Below are positions 1-8,019 of a stretch of 64,000 nucleotides of DNA, one piece after another. Below the pieces are notes generated by a model. The model did no database searches. It saw only the letters and a list, made by a program, of their open reading frames with translations, and had not been told where the DNA came from. The stretch comes from Pycnococcus provasolii. Its lineage: Eukaryota; Chlorophyta; Pseudoscourfieldiophyceae; Pseudoscourfieldiales; Pycnococcaceae. The position numbers and the translations under genes were made by a program. The stretch is taken from assembly GCA_938743325.2 (NCBI GenBank), contig OW568903.1:237353-301352 (forward strand), in the 5' to 3' direction. The first letter of the stretch is position 1; each line of letters starts with the position of its first letter.

Positions 1-100
1 CCACAACAAGGGTGGTAACCTGGACTCGCCTCGTGGTGTCGCTCCACCTTGTTTAGGGACAACTTCAAGGGTCACAGGTTCCCTTTCATCGTTGAAAGAA

Positions 101-1441
101 ATGGGGTCCGTGGGAAGGACGCTGTCCATGGGCATGGGCTCGCGCTCAAGTCGAGAGTTGCAGCGTAAGGAAGACCTTTTGAACCACTTCTGGAGTGCGA
201 CGGAACCAACAGAATCTGAACTCAAGTGCGTGCGAGAGCTCGCCGCTAAGCTCAAGGAGAAGCAAGTCGGCCTTCCCGCATCCATAGCCGTGAACGGCGA
301 CGAGACGCGAGCGCTCGTGCGATTCGTACGCGCTCGCCAGGGCGTCTTGCACGACGCAGAGGCCATGGTGCTCGAGATGCGGCGGTGGCGCGCCGAGAAG
401 AAGACAGACACCGTGCTGGACGCGCCGCTAGGGACGTGTCCAGGCAGCTCGCAACCTACCAAGGAGAGCGTGATTCGCGCTTGCGTTCCGAACGGCGTTC
501 ACGGCTACGACAAACAAGGTCGCCCCATCTACTTCGAACGGCTTGGCAAGCTGCGCTTCAGGGCAATGACCGAGCAGGGTGTCACGCCCACAGACTTCGT
601 ACACCACCACGTGCAGTTTCAGGAGTACATGGCGAACGTGTGCTTCACGGAGGCGTCGCGGCGCGCGGGATTCACCGTCGACAAGTTCACGTACGTCATG
701 GACATGAAGGGCCTGAGTTTGTCGGTGCTCAACACGTCGACGTTCAGCGCGTTCAAGGAGATATGCCGCATCGACCAGAACTACTACCCTGAGACGCTTG
801 GCATCATGCTGATTGTGAACGCGCCTACCGTCTTCTCCGTCTTCTGGTCCACGTGCAAGAGCTTCGTTCACCCGAACACGCGCGCGAAAATCAAAATCGT
901 TCGTCCGAACAAGACGCCGGAGACGCTGCTGCAGTACGTTGACGCTGACGTGCTGCCTGTCGATCTCGGCGGCACCTTCACGGGCCTCGCGACGAGCACG
1001 GAGAACGGGCAGGTGACCACCTTCCATACGACGTTTGACAGCGAGGTGCGGCGACGAGCGAGCTCGAAGGCGTCGTCGTCGTCCATTAGAGAGTGCGAGC
1101 AACGTGCGCCGGCGCCGTGCACGCAAGAGGAGGAGGTGTCAGCGGCGCCGGACATCAAAGTCAGCCGCGTTGTTCCCACGACGTCTGCTTTGTCCGACGC
1201 CGTGGATGTGCCAAGAGGCGACGTGGAGGTTGTTTCGACAACAACTCGCAGAGCAGCGGACGACGACGTGGCTGACGCGCGAGTCGACGAAGCCTCTCCT
1301 CTTGTCAAGGTGAAAGACGAGGTGGCACCTCGCGACGTGTCAACGCGCCACGCGCTCGCGACGTTTTTCCTCGGCGTTTTCGCCGGCGCACTCTCCGCGA
1401 GTGCATGCTTCCTAGGCAGCGACGACAGCGCGTCGTCGTGA
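101..1441 (+). CDS. SEC14-like CRAL-TRIO lipid-binding protein with C-terminal membrane anchor
   Basis: A 446-residue protein of the SEC14/CRAL-TRIO family, which moves phosphatidylinositol or other lipids between membranes. Residues about 25-85 form the helical CRAL-TRIO N-terminal region (DETRALVRFVRAR is typical), and residues about 115-300 form the lipid-binding domain, with GRPIYFERLG, the YVMDMKGLSLS strand and YYPETLGIMLIVNAP, the most diagnostic motif. A low-complexity Ser/Ala/Glu linker follows, then a single hydrophobic segment near the end (LATFFLGVFAGAL), suggesting tail anchoring, which is not universal in the family. The open frame extends back to a TTG at 92, but the first ATG is at 101. 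TGTAA lies 10 bases past the stop. Family assignment is secure; the ligand is unknown. Confidence 0.9.
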   Translation: MGSVGRTLSMGMGSRSSRELQRKEDLLNHFWSATEPTESELKCVRELAAKLKEKQVGLPASIAVNGDETRALVRFVRARQGVLHDAEAMVLEMRRWRAEKKTDTVLDAPLGTCPGSSQPTKESVIRACVPNGVHGYDKQGRPIYFERLGKLRFRAMTEQGVTPTDFVHHHVQFQEYMANVCFTEASRRAGFTVDKFTYVMDMKGLSLSVLNTSTFSAFKEICRIDQNYYPETLGIMLIVNAPTVFSVFWSTCKSFVHPNTRAKIKIVRPNKTPETLLQYVDADVLPVDLGGTFTGLATSTENGQVTTFHTTFDSEVRRRASSKASSSSIRECEQRAPAPCTQEEEVSAAPDIKVSRVVPTTSALSDAVDVPRGDVEVVSTTTRRAADDDVADARVDEASPLVKVKDEVAPRDVSTRHALATFFLGVFAGALSASACFLGSDDSASS

Positions 1442-1450
1442 GTGTTACTA

Positions 1451-1455
1451 TGTAA
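1451..1455 (+). terminator. TGTAA polyadenylation signal of the SEC14-like gene
   Basis: TGTAA lies 10 bases after the stop codon. The same pentamer follows many genes here and matches the green-algal poly(A) signal. Confidence 0.5.
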
Positions 1456-1716
1456 ATGTATTTAAGTTCCACCAAAAAACGACGAAATTTCCCGCCGCAC
1501 GCTGCGTTTGCATGTCGCTGACGCGGCGCGCCGGGTGCGCAGACAGAGACGTCGTCAGGCAGAAAGGAGGCGGAAGCGCGCGAAGTTGCGCGCAGAGGAG
1601 CGCGGGCGTAGGAGGATGTGCGCAAGGAGGTAAAGTACGTCGCAAATCACGTCTTAAAGACTTACTCATTTTTAATTGTTTTTTCTCAGGTAAGGCAAAC
1701 AGTCATCGTCGATCCC

Positions 1717-2085
1717 TTACTTGCTGATGGTGCTCATGATGGCGGCGTACACGGGCGGCCCGAACTTTACGAGAGCGAGTCGCGCCGCGAAGAAGACGAT
1801 ATATATGGCAAGCGCGGGCAGTCCGAGAACGATTCCGAGCACGATGGAGACGAGCATGATGGTGAACGCGTGCTCGAGCAGCTGCACGAGGAACATGCGT
1901 CCACGGCTGGTGAGCGTGAACGAGACCATGTTCAGGACGAAGATGGCCCCGAAGGTGGTTTTCAAAATCGGCGTGTTAAGTCCGTTCGGTCCCCACTCAG
2001 GCACTTGGCCTTTTCTGTAAGACTGCAGTGCGAGCGTCTGCATCCTCGCGAGGTCACTCACAACATTGTTCACGAACAACGACAT
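1717..2085 (-). CDS. small multi-pass membrane protein, unknown
   Basis: A 122-residue protein that starts with a clear ATG (MSLFVNNVV) and is dominated by hydrophobic segments: one around residues 45-65 (FGAIFVLNMVSFTL) and a long one around 75-105 (IMLVSIVLGIVLGLPALAIYIVFF), with basic residues between them. The composition is that of a real membrane protein rather than a chance frame. I do not recognise a family. It is convergent with the SEC14-like gene, and a CCCTAA cluster lies 29 bases upstream of its ATG. The localisation (ER, plastid or mitochondrion) cannot be told. Confidence 0.65.
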   Translation of the reverse strand: MSLFVNNVVSDLARMQTLALQSYRKGQVPEWGPNGLNTPILKTTFGAIFVLNMVSFTLTSRGRMFLVQLLEHAFTIMLVSIVLGIVLGLPALAIYIVFFAARLALVKFGPPVYAAIMSTISK

Positions 2086-2113
2086 ATATGCGAAGAAGGA
2101 GAACGTTGCAATG

Positions 2114-2131
2114 CCCTAACCCTACCCTAAC
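2114..2131. promoter_or_regulatory. telomere-like CCCTAA cluster upstream of the small membrane protein gene
   Basis: Three near-perfect CCCTAA units sit just upstream of the ATG at 2085. See the finding on telo-box-like clusters. Confidence 0.4.
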
Positions 2132-2265
2132 AAAGAGAAGCAAGCTTATTACGCACAACAAGCAAGCTTACGCACAGCAAGCAAGCTTACGCACGAGCAC
2201 GCACAGCACAGCAAGAGCACGCACAGCAAGAGCACGCACAGCAAGCTTACACAAGCTTACACACG
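2132..2265. repeat. degenerate tandem repeat of AAGCTTACGCACA / GAGCACGCACAGCA units
   Basis: Alternating AAGCTTAC and GCACGCACAGC units are repeated about ten times. It is non-coding and upstream of the gene ending at 1717. It has the look of a minisatellite. Confidence 0.7.
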
Positions 2266-2452
2266 GCGGCGGAGAAGGATGGCAGGAACCGGCGGTTCCA
2301 TTCAATTCGGGGTTTCGTATTTAACTATTTAGGAAGAGGAGCGTTACACCCCCCTTCTTGAAACTTCAAAGAAACACTGGTTTATTATTCGCAACTCGTT
2401 CGGTCTGCGCACTTATTCCTCTTTCTGCTTTCTGTCGAGGATCACGAGGTGG

Positions 2453-3154
2453 ATGGATGGCGTTACGAGTTCGTCTTGCGAGTCCTTCAGCTCATGCCTC
2501 ATCCTCTTGAGTCTGGAAGAGTTCTGGATGGCGCTCGCTCGACTACCTTTAGCTGAGCACGACCTGGAGAGTGACGACACAATACCTTACATCATTCGGC
2601 ACGAGCTAGCTGCACACGAGCCTCGACTTGCCGAGCTTCCCGAGGAGACGCCCTCGTTCGTCGTTCGTCGCCCTCGAAAAGCCAACTCGACGTCTTCGAT
2701 GTACTGTAGCTCATCAGAGGCCGAGCTCGGGCAAGCGGAAGGGTGGGCTCCAGGAAAATGCCAAGCACTTACGTATGGATCCCCACGGGCGAGGAACTAC
2801 GGGTACGAGAAGCGAGAAGACGGACACACGCGCCCACCGTCCAAAACTCATTTTTTAATCCTCTTGCCGTCTTGCGAGGAACGATCAACGGGCCAAAGGC
2901 CGAAGACGAAGGACGAGGTTGCGAGAAGGCTCAAGAGGTACGGAACGACCGTGCAGTACGTGGAGAGATGCTACCCAGACTATCCCTTGCAAGCTGCAAG
3001 CTGCAAGTTGGCCTACTATCGTAGTACTACTGTGCCTAACCCTCGCATCCGACCACCCCCCTGGCAGCGTGGGGGTTCATCTGACCGGTCATCCTTGGTT
3101 ACGGCGAAGCTCACAAATAATCACCAAGACACCAATCAGGCAGTCAAGACGTGA
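2453..3154 (+). other. open frame in a gene-poor gap, probably not a gene
   Basis: A 233-codon ATG-initiated frame lies in the 1.8 kb gap between 2086 and 3888. Its composition is mixed and it lacks recognisable domains, membrane segments or repeats. A short stretch, DEVARRLKRYGTTVQYVERC, looks somewhat protein-like and may be a remnant of an older gene. No homologue comes to mind. The rest of the gap holds only short repeats. Confidence 0.2.
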
Positions 3155-3548
3155 AGACGCTCGCCTGACTCGAGACAACCCCGTTGCTTTGAACGCCTCC
3201 AATCACCAATGCATGGGCATTGCATGGGCCATGCGCATTGCATGGGAGGTTCCTTGTAAATGTACCTGGTACCAAGGCCATGCCATGCAAGCAGGAAGCA
3301 GGAGCAGGTTGGATTCGTCTACAGGAAGGACTCTCCGAACAGGTCCCGAGACTACCGAGACATGGGCCGAGACCTCATAGGAGGATAAGTCGGGCGTAAT
3401 ATTAGGTCCCAGGGGTCGCAGGACGAGGAGGAGGACTGGAGGAGGAGGAGCTCGTTGGAATATTAATCTCGCACCCACCAGGGGAGTGCAATGCCTTGCA
3501 TCTCCCTCATTGGTGCAGCACCCACCCATGGCCCATGCAGGCAAGCGG

Positions 3549-3753
3549 CTTAAGTCGGCCAATTAGGTCGGAGGAGGAGCCCGAGCCCTCACCTTGCAGG
3601 GCTCACCTTGCAGCACCCATGCGAGCGGCTTAAGTCGGCCGATTAAGTCGGCCGATTAAGTCGGAGGAGGAGGCTCGCAACCCGTTCGTTGGAAGGCCGC
3701 ATTGCAGCTTAAGTCGGGCGATTAAGTCGGGCGATTCCGTCGGAGGAGGAGGA
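3549..3753. repeat. degenerate repeat of TTAAGTCGG(C/G)CGA units with GGAGGAGG spacers
   Basis: Blocks at about 3549-3578, 3627-3675 and 3709-3753 repeat AAGTCGGCCGATTAAGTCGG followed by a GGAGGAGGAG run. They lie upstream of MNS1 and show no coding potential. Confidence 0.65.
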
Positions 3754-3888
3754 GCTCTCGAGAACTCTGCTCAGGAGGGGGAGGGGGCCAGGGCATCTGG
3801 GAGAACTCCCCTTCCCCTGAAAGAATTCAACTTCAACTTCTTCTCCACTTCACGCGGCCTCCCACTCCCCCTCGGCAGTTCACCAAAG

Positions 3889-5313
3889 ATGGCGGGTTCT
3901 CTGGCGCGTCAGCATGAGCTCATGCAGCACGCGCGTCGTCTCGAGGAGGATAGGAGCTTGTTTTTGAAGAATGAAGTTTCGACGGATATTGCACTCCGTG
4001 ATAGGTTTGGGATCGAGGAGCGTTCCTCCAAAAAACAACGTGAGCGTGAAGTGCGTGAACGTATCGCAGAGTCCCAACAAGTCGCGCAACTCTACAACGA
4101 CGCGAGAGCTGCGCACTTTCAAAGGCAACAGGCGCGTGAAGAGGACGCGCTCGCGCTCGAACTGGAAAGGCGTAAGAAGGCGTCTGAGGCACACGCAAGG
4201 GAGGTGCAAAAAGTCAGAGAGGAGAGTGAGGAACTTAGGTGGCTCCAGGAAAAACTTAGGGCGGCGGAGATGAACATGCAGCGCAAGCTGCAGCTCGACG
4301 AGAAGGTCATGCTCGGCGAACGCGCCAAGGCGGAGGAGGCGCGCTACGACGAAATGATGGAGGGCGAGCGGCAGAAGCTCGTCGCGAGGCTGGAGAAGGA
4401 GGCTTATGACCGCCGAATGTTCTGCCTCGAGCAGAAGCGCGTCCTGCAGGAGCAGATGGACGAGAAGGTGGAGGTCATGGAACAGGCACGCCTCGAGTAC
4501 GAGCGCGAACGAGCGCAGATCGACGCCGTCGTGGCGCAGATCCAGGCGGAGGACGTCGCGGAGCTCGAGCGCAAGCGCGAGAAGCAGGCGGAGACGCAGG
4601 ACTACATCAAGCACTTCCTCAAGGAGCAGGAGGAGTTCAAGGCTGCGGAGAGGGCGCGGATGGACGAGGAGGAGAGGCAGATCGCGGCGCACGCGGCGGA
4701 AATCGCGCGCCGCGACGCCGAGGCGCAGGCAGCCAAGGCGGCGAAGCAGAACGCCGCGGACAAGCGCCTGGAGGAGCTCAAGCGCATCAAGGAGGCGGCG
4801 GACCGCGAGAAGGAGGAGATGGAGGAGCTGCTCAACGAGCTGCACTTCCAGGAGCAGGAGGAGAAGTACGTGCAGAAGGAGCGCGACGCGCGCGAGAAGA
4901 AGGAGCGCGAGCGACAGGAGATGATGCAGGCGAACGCGTACCTGAAGGAGCTTCGCCAGCAGAGGTTGGCGCAGGAGCACGAGGAGGAGATGCTGTTCCG
5001 AAAGCACCTGCTCGAGAAGTTCGCGGAGGACGACCGCATCGAGCAGATGAACGCGCAGCGCCGCCGCATGAAGATGGAGGAGCACAAGCGCGAGGTGCAG
5101 CGCCTTTGGGAGGAGAAGCAGGCGCGCTTCAACGCCCAGCGCGAGGCGGAGATGGCGGAGATGGCCGCGGCTCTCGCCCGCGACGAGCGCCGCGCGGATA
5201 TTGTCGAGGCGGAGCGCCAGCGCCTCCTGCGCGAGCACGCCGCGAGGCTGGCGGAGTACTTGCCCAAGGGTGTGCTGCAGTACGAGAGCGACTTGGCGCT
5301 GATTGGAAAGTAA
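3889..5313 (+). CDS. MNS1: meiosis-specific nuclear structural protein 1 homologue (axonemal microtubule inner protein)
   Basis: A 474-residue, almost wholly alpha-helical, Glu/Arg-rich coiled-coil protein, close to the roughly 495 residues of animal MNS1. The C-terminal half carries the trichohyalin-plectin-homology signature, with KFAEDDRIEQMNAQ followed by RMKMEEHKREVQRL, and the conserved tail LPKGVLQYESDLALIG, which matches the LxYLPKGV...DxxLxG ending of MNS1. In animals MNS1 binds inside axonemal doublet microtubules and is needed for motile cilia and sperm flagella. The ATG at 3889 has a good context (AAAGATGGCG) and no intron is evident. CFAP53 and trichoplein are related, but the tail fits MNS1 best. 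The gene implies cilia in the organism or its life cycle. Confidence 0.88.
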   Translation: MAGSLARQHELMQHARRLEEDRSLFLKNEVSTDIALRDRFGIEERSSKKQREREVRERIAESQQVAQLYNDARAAHFQRQQAREEDALALELERRKKASEAHAREVQKVREESEELRWLQEKLRAAEMNMQRKLQLDEKVMLGERAKAEEARYDEMMEGERQKLVARLEKEAYDRRMFCLEQKRVLQEQMDEKVEVMEQARLEYERERAQIDAVVAQIQAEDVAELERKREKQAETQDYIKHFLKEQEEFKAAERARMDEEERQIAAHAAEIARRDAEAQAAKAAKQNAADKRLEELKRIKEAADREKEEMEELLNELHFQEQEEKYVQKERDAREKKERERQEMMQANAYLKELRQQRLAQEHEEEMLFRKHLLEKFAEDDRIEQMNAQRRRMKMEEHKREVQRLWEEKQARFNAQREAEMAEMAAALARDERRADIVEAERQRLLREHAARLAEYLPKGVLQYESDLALIGK

Positions 5314-5524
5314 AGCAGGAGGAGACGCTGCTTTCTTGCTGGACCACATTTAATAACAAAAGAAAAGATATTTGTCTTACGTCGTGCAGAGCCGTTCGTC
5401 GTGCGCGTTGTGCAAACAAGCGCGCGTTGAGTTTGTTTGCGTGAGGTTGAAAAGCGTCGAAAGTAAAACTATATATCGTTACTGGATGGGCGACGCGTTA
5501 CGTCTCAGTTGCCCGTGTCCGTCT

Positions 5525-6538
5525 TCACGACGCCTCTGCAACCATGGCGTTCAGCTTCGTTATGTACGAGGCAAGCGACGACTTCTTTTCCACGTAGGTG
5601 GAAAACTCGTAGTCGTCTTGGTGAGCCAAGTAGTGGCTATCGATCGCGCTAGGTGGCGCCGGCGACGTTCCCGTGTTTGCCGCCACGACGCGGTCGTAGA
5701 ACGCCTTGGGTGGTTCGTGTATGACGATTTCCTCGTACGCCTCCACCACCACAGGTTTCTTCGTGGTCTGTTGCTGCCCCTCCTCCTGCGGGTACAGCTT
5801 GAGCATGTGGAAGACGTCGACCGGTTCTCCGTATCCGCTGTCTGGCGAGAGGTAGAGGCTGATTTGTATTTCGAACTCGCCCCATCCCTTTTCGGTCACT
5901 TCGAACGGCCCTTGTTCGATCGTGCGTGTCGCGTTCTGAAAGCTTGGGTGCAGGTGGAACACCACCTTGGATATGACTGTGGATAGGTCCTGGTTGCGTG
6001 CACTGCGTGCGTACACCGTCCATCTGTGGCTGTTGTATTCGTCCGCTTTCTTGCCAAGCCAGAACGCGACGGTCCCGAACGCGATGGGTATCACGATTTG
6101 TTTATTGAGAACGCGTCCTTCGGCGGAGACCTGCAAGGACCCTGAAGAAGCAGCACCCGTGTTTGCCTGAGTCGGCGCCGCTCCTCCTCCTCCACTGCCT
6201 GCTGGTAGACTGCCTACACCCCCCTGAGAAGCCGAAGGTGCTTTTGCTTCAGCATTTGCATTGTTGTTTTCAGAAACACCCGCTAAAGCTTCCCCCTTGA
6301 TCCCAACATTAATGGCTCCTCCTCCAACGGCTCCTCCTGGAAGCCCTGCACCCCCTTCCACACCAGCACCAGAAGCACCAGCAGCACCAGCATCCTCTCC
6401 AAGGTTGTTGTTGTTATCATTGACATCCTGAAAAGCTCCAGGATTTATGTTGGCGACATCCATGTCCATGCCGGTGTTTGTTGTTGTCGTTGTCGGATGA
6501 GCACTGTCGTCGACATTGACGTTCGCCGCCGCGTCCAT
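5525..6538 (-). CDS. YEATS-domain chromatin protein (GAS41/Yaf9-like)
   Basis: A 337-residue protein. The first 130 residues are a disordered Asn/Asp/Ala/Gly-rich region. Residues about 135-270 form a YEATS domain: VLNKQIVIPIAFGTVAF, then HRWTVYARSARNQDLS, VVFHLHPSFQNATRTI, PFEVTEKGWGEFEIQI and PVDVFHMLKLYP. The HxSF-like stretch and the WGEF motif are the parts that line the acyl-lysine pocket. YEATS4/GAS41 and Yaf9 are subunits of the NuA4/TIP60 and SWR1/SRCAP complexes, which deposit H2A.Z and acetylate histones. Unlike human GAS41, the domain is preceded by a long disordered region, so TAF14 or ENL-type relatives are possible. It is transcribed divergently from EBP2, with only 189 bp between the two ATGs. 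Confidence 0.88.
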   Translation of the reverse strand: MDAAANVNVDDSAHPTTTTTNTGMDMDVANINPGAFQDVNDNNNNLGEDAGAAGASGAGVEGGAGLPGGAVGGGAINVGIKGEALAGVSENNNANAEAKAPSASQGGVGSLPAGSGGGGAAPTQANTGAASSGSLQVSAEGRVLNKQIVIPIAFGTVAFWLGKKADEYNSHRWTVYARSARNQDLSTVISKVVFHLHPSFQNATRTIEQGPFEVTEKGWGEFEIQISLYLSPDSGYGEPVDVFHMLKLYPQEEGQQQTTKKPVVVEAYEEIVIHEPPKAFYDRVVAANTGTSPAPPSAIDSHYLAHQDDYEFSTYVEKKSSLASYITKLNAMVAEAS

Positions 6539-6581
6539 TTCGATTTTTTTTTTTTGTTTTCAAGAAAGAATATTTAGAACA

Positions 6582-6649
6582 GGGTTAGGGTTCGGGGCCA
6601 CTCGGGTTCGGGTTAGGGTATTAGGGATAGGGTTAGGGCTAGGGTTAGG
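6582..6649. promoter_or_regulatory. TTAGGG-like cluster in the YEATS/EBP2 bidirectional promoter
   Basis: The 189-bp spacer between two divergent ATGs contains at least six GGGTTAGGG or TTAGGGAT-type units. Such telo-box motifs are known in plants in promoters of ribosome-biogenesis genes, and EBP2 is one. Confidence 0.5.
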
Positions 6650-6727
6650 TGGCGGCGGCGGCGGTGCCGTTGCCCTCCCTACACAGGCCTGTACAGGCGA
6701 ACCACTTTTTTTCGTAAAACGTTCGCC

Positions 6728-7963
6728 ATGCCGAAGCGCTCGTCGTCCCAGCGTTACGGAGCGAGTGGTGGGAAAAGGAATACGCGCGAAGACTCGGACT
6801 CGGAAGAGGAGGACTTCGAGGATGAAGATCTTGCTTCTCACCAAGTGCTCATGAGGAAACATGGACAGAAGTTCGATGACGTTGACGACGATGATTTGGA
6901 TGAGGAGGATTCGTCGGAGGATGATTTGGACGATGTGGACGACGACGAGGCGGCGGCGGAAGCGGCGGCACTCGCGCGCATTCGAAGAAAACAGACGACG
7001 CACGACGACGATGAGGAGGACGACGACGATGAGGACGGCGATGATGATGAAGAACTCGGAAATAACAATGACACGCTGCAGCAGAAGCCTCAGTACGACG
7101 TGCACGCCCTTCACTCGAAGCTCGAGTCCATCGCGTGGGGAAACGTGCCGTGGAACGAGCACCTATCTGTCGTCGCCAACCTAGACCACAGCCGGCAAGG
7201 TGGACCTGCACTCCTCTCCAACAAACCGTCAACTGCAGCTGAGCCGGAGGACCTCGACGACGTCAACGACGACGCACAACGTGAACTCAGCTTCTACAGC
7301 CAGGCGCACGACGCCGTCATGCGCGCACTCACGCACATGCAGAAAGAAGGACAAAGGTGGCAGCGTCCGAGTGACTACTTCGCAGAGATGGTGAAGAGCG
7401 ACGAACACATGGCGAAAATCCAAAGACGTCTCCTGGAAGAGAAAAAGCAGGCGGATGAGAGCGAGGAGCGCAAGAAGCAGCGTGCACTCAAGAGGTACAG
7501 CAAACAAGTTCAGTCTGAGAAGCTCAGAGAGAAGGCGCGCGAGAAGAAGGTGAACGAGGAGAGCATCACGAAGTGGCGCAAAGAACGTCAGCGCAACGGG
7601 TACTCTCCACTGCAGAGTGAGGCGGATGTGGATCCTGAGTACATTGCTATGGCTCTCAAGGCAAAACGACAGCTGCAAGGTAAATTCGGAGAACGTCTCG
7701 CAGCAAGTGCCGCGGGAAAGAGCAAGAAGCGACAAGCACGCGACGACAAGCACGGCTTTGGTGGACGTAAGCGCCTCAAGAAGCAGAACGATCGTGACAG
7801 CGCGAATGACATGAGCTCGTATCGACCAGCGCGCTTCGACCAGGAGTGGAAAAGGGCTGGCAAGGTGGGAAATCCGAAGTCCGCCTCTGGCAGCCCGAAG
7901 AATCCCAAGATGATGAAGCGACCAGGAAAGGCAAAGCGTGCCGCGTCTCGCGCGAAGCTGTAA
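6728..7963 (+). CDS. EBP2: rRNA-processing protein EBP2 (EBNA1BP2 homologue)
   Basis: A 411-residue nucleolar protein. Residues 15-120 are very acidic, with long Asp/Glu runs. The middle includes WNEHLSVV and PSDYFAEMVKSDEHMAKI, typical of EBP2. The C-terminal half is basic and helical. The tail has the diagnostic run KHGFGGRKRLKKQNDRDS, then MSSYRPAR and RPGKAKR, equivalent to FGFGGKKKGxKxN...SF and RPGKxxR in human EBNA1BP2. EBP2 acts in early 60S ribosomal subunit assembly and 27S pre-rRNA processing. It shares a short bidirectional promoter with the YEATS gene and converges with CDKAL1 (56 bp between stops). Confidence 0.92.
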   Translation: MPKRSSSQRYGASGGKRNTREDSDSEEEDFEDEDLASHQVLMRKHGQKFDDVDDDDLDEEDSSEDDLDDVDDDEAAAEAAALARIRRKQTTHDDDEEDDDDEDGDDDEELGNNNDTLQQKPQYDVHALHSKLESIAWGNVPWNEHLSVVANLDHSRQGGPALLSNKPSTAAEPEDLDDVNDDAQRELSFYSQAHDAVMRALTHMQKEGQRWQRPSDYFAEMVKSDEHMAKIQRRLLEEKKQADESEERKKQRALKRYSKQVQSEKLREKAREKKVNEESITKWRKERQRNGYSPLQSEADVDPEYIAMALKAKRQLQGKFGERLAASAAGKSKKRQARDDKHGFGGRKRLKKQNDRDSANDMSSYRPARFDQEWKRAGKVGNPKSASGSPKNPKMMKRPGKAKRAASRAKL

Positions 7964-7991
7964 TAAGTAAGTGTCATGTTGAAATAAGGAT

Positions 7992-8008
7992 TTACAGATT
8001 TTCTTACA
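7992..8008 (-). terminator. two TGTAA poly(A) signals for CDKAL1
   Basis: TTACA on the plus strand at 7992-7996 and 8004-8008 reads TGTAA just past the CDKAL1 stop. Both lie in the 56-bp convergent spacer with EBP2. Confidence 0.5.
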
Positions 8009-8019
8009 GATTTTCACAT

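Noticed and set aside
2453-3154. 233-codon frame in the 2-3.9 kb gap
   Set aside because: Begins with ATG but shows no domain, repeat or biased composition; kept only as a low-confidence note.
3880-5349. 489-codon antisense frame over MNS1
   Set aside because: Leu/Arg/His-rich shadow of the coiled-coil codons.
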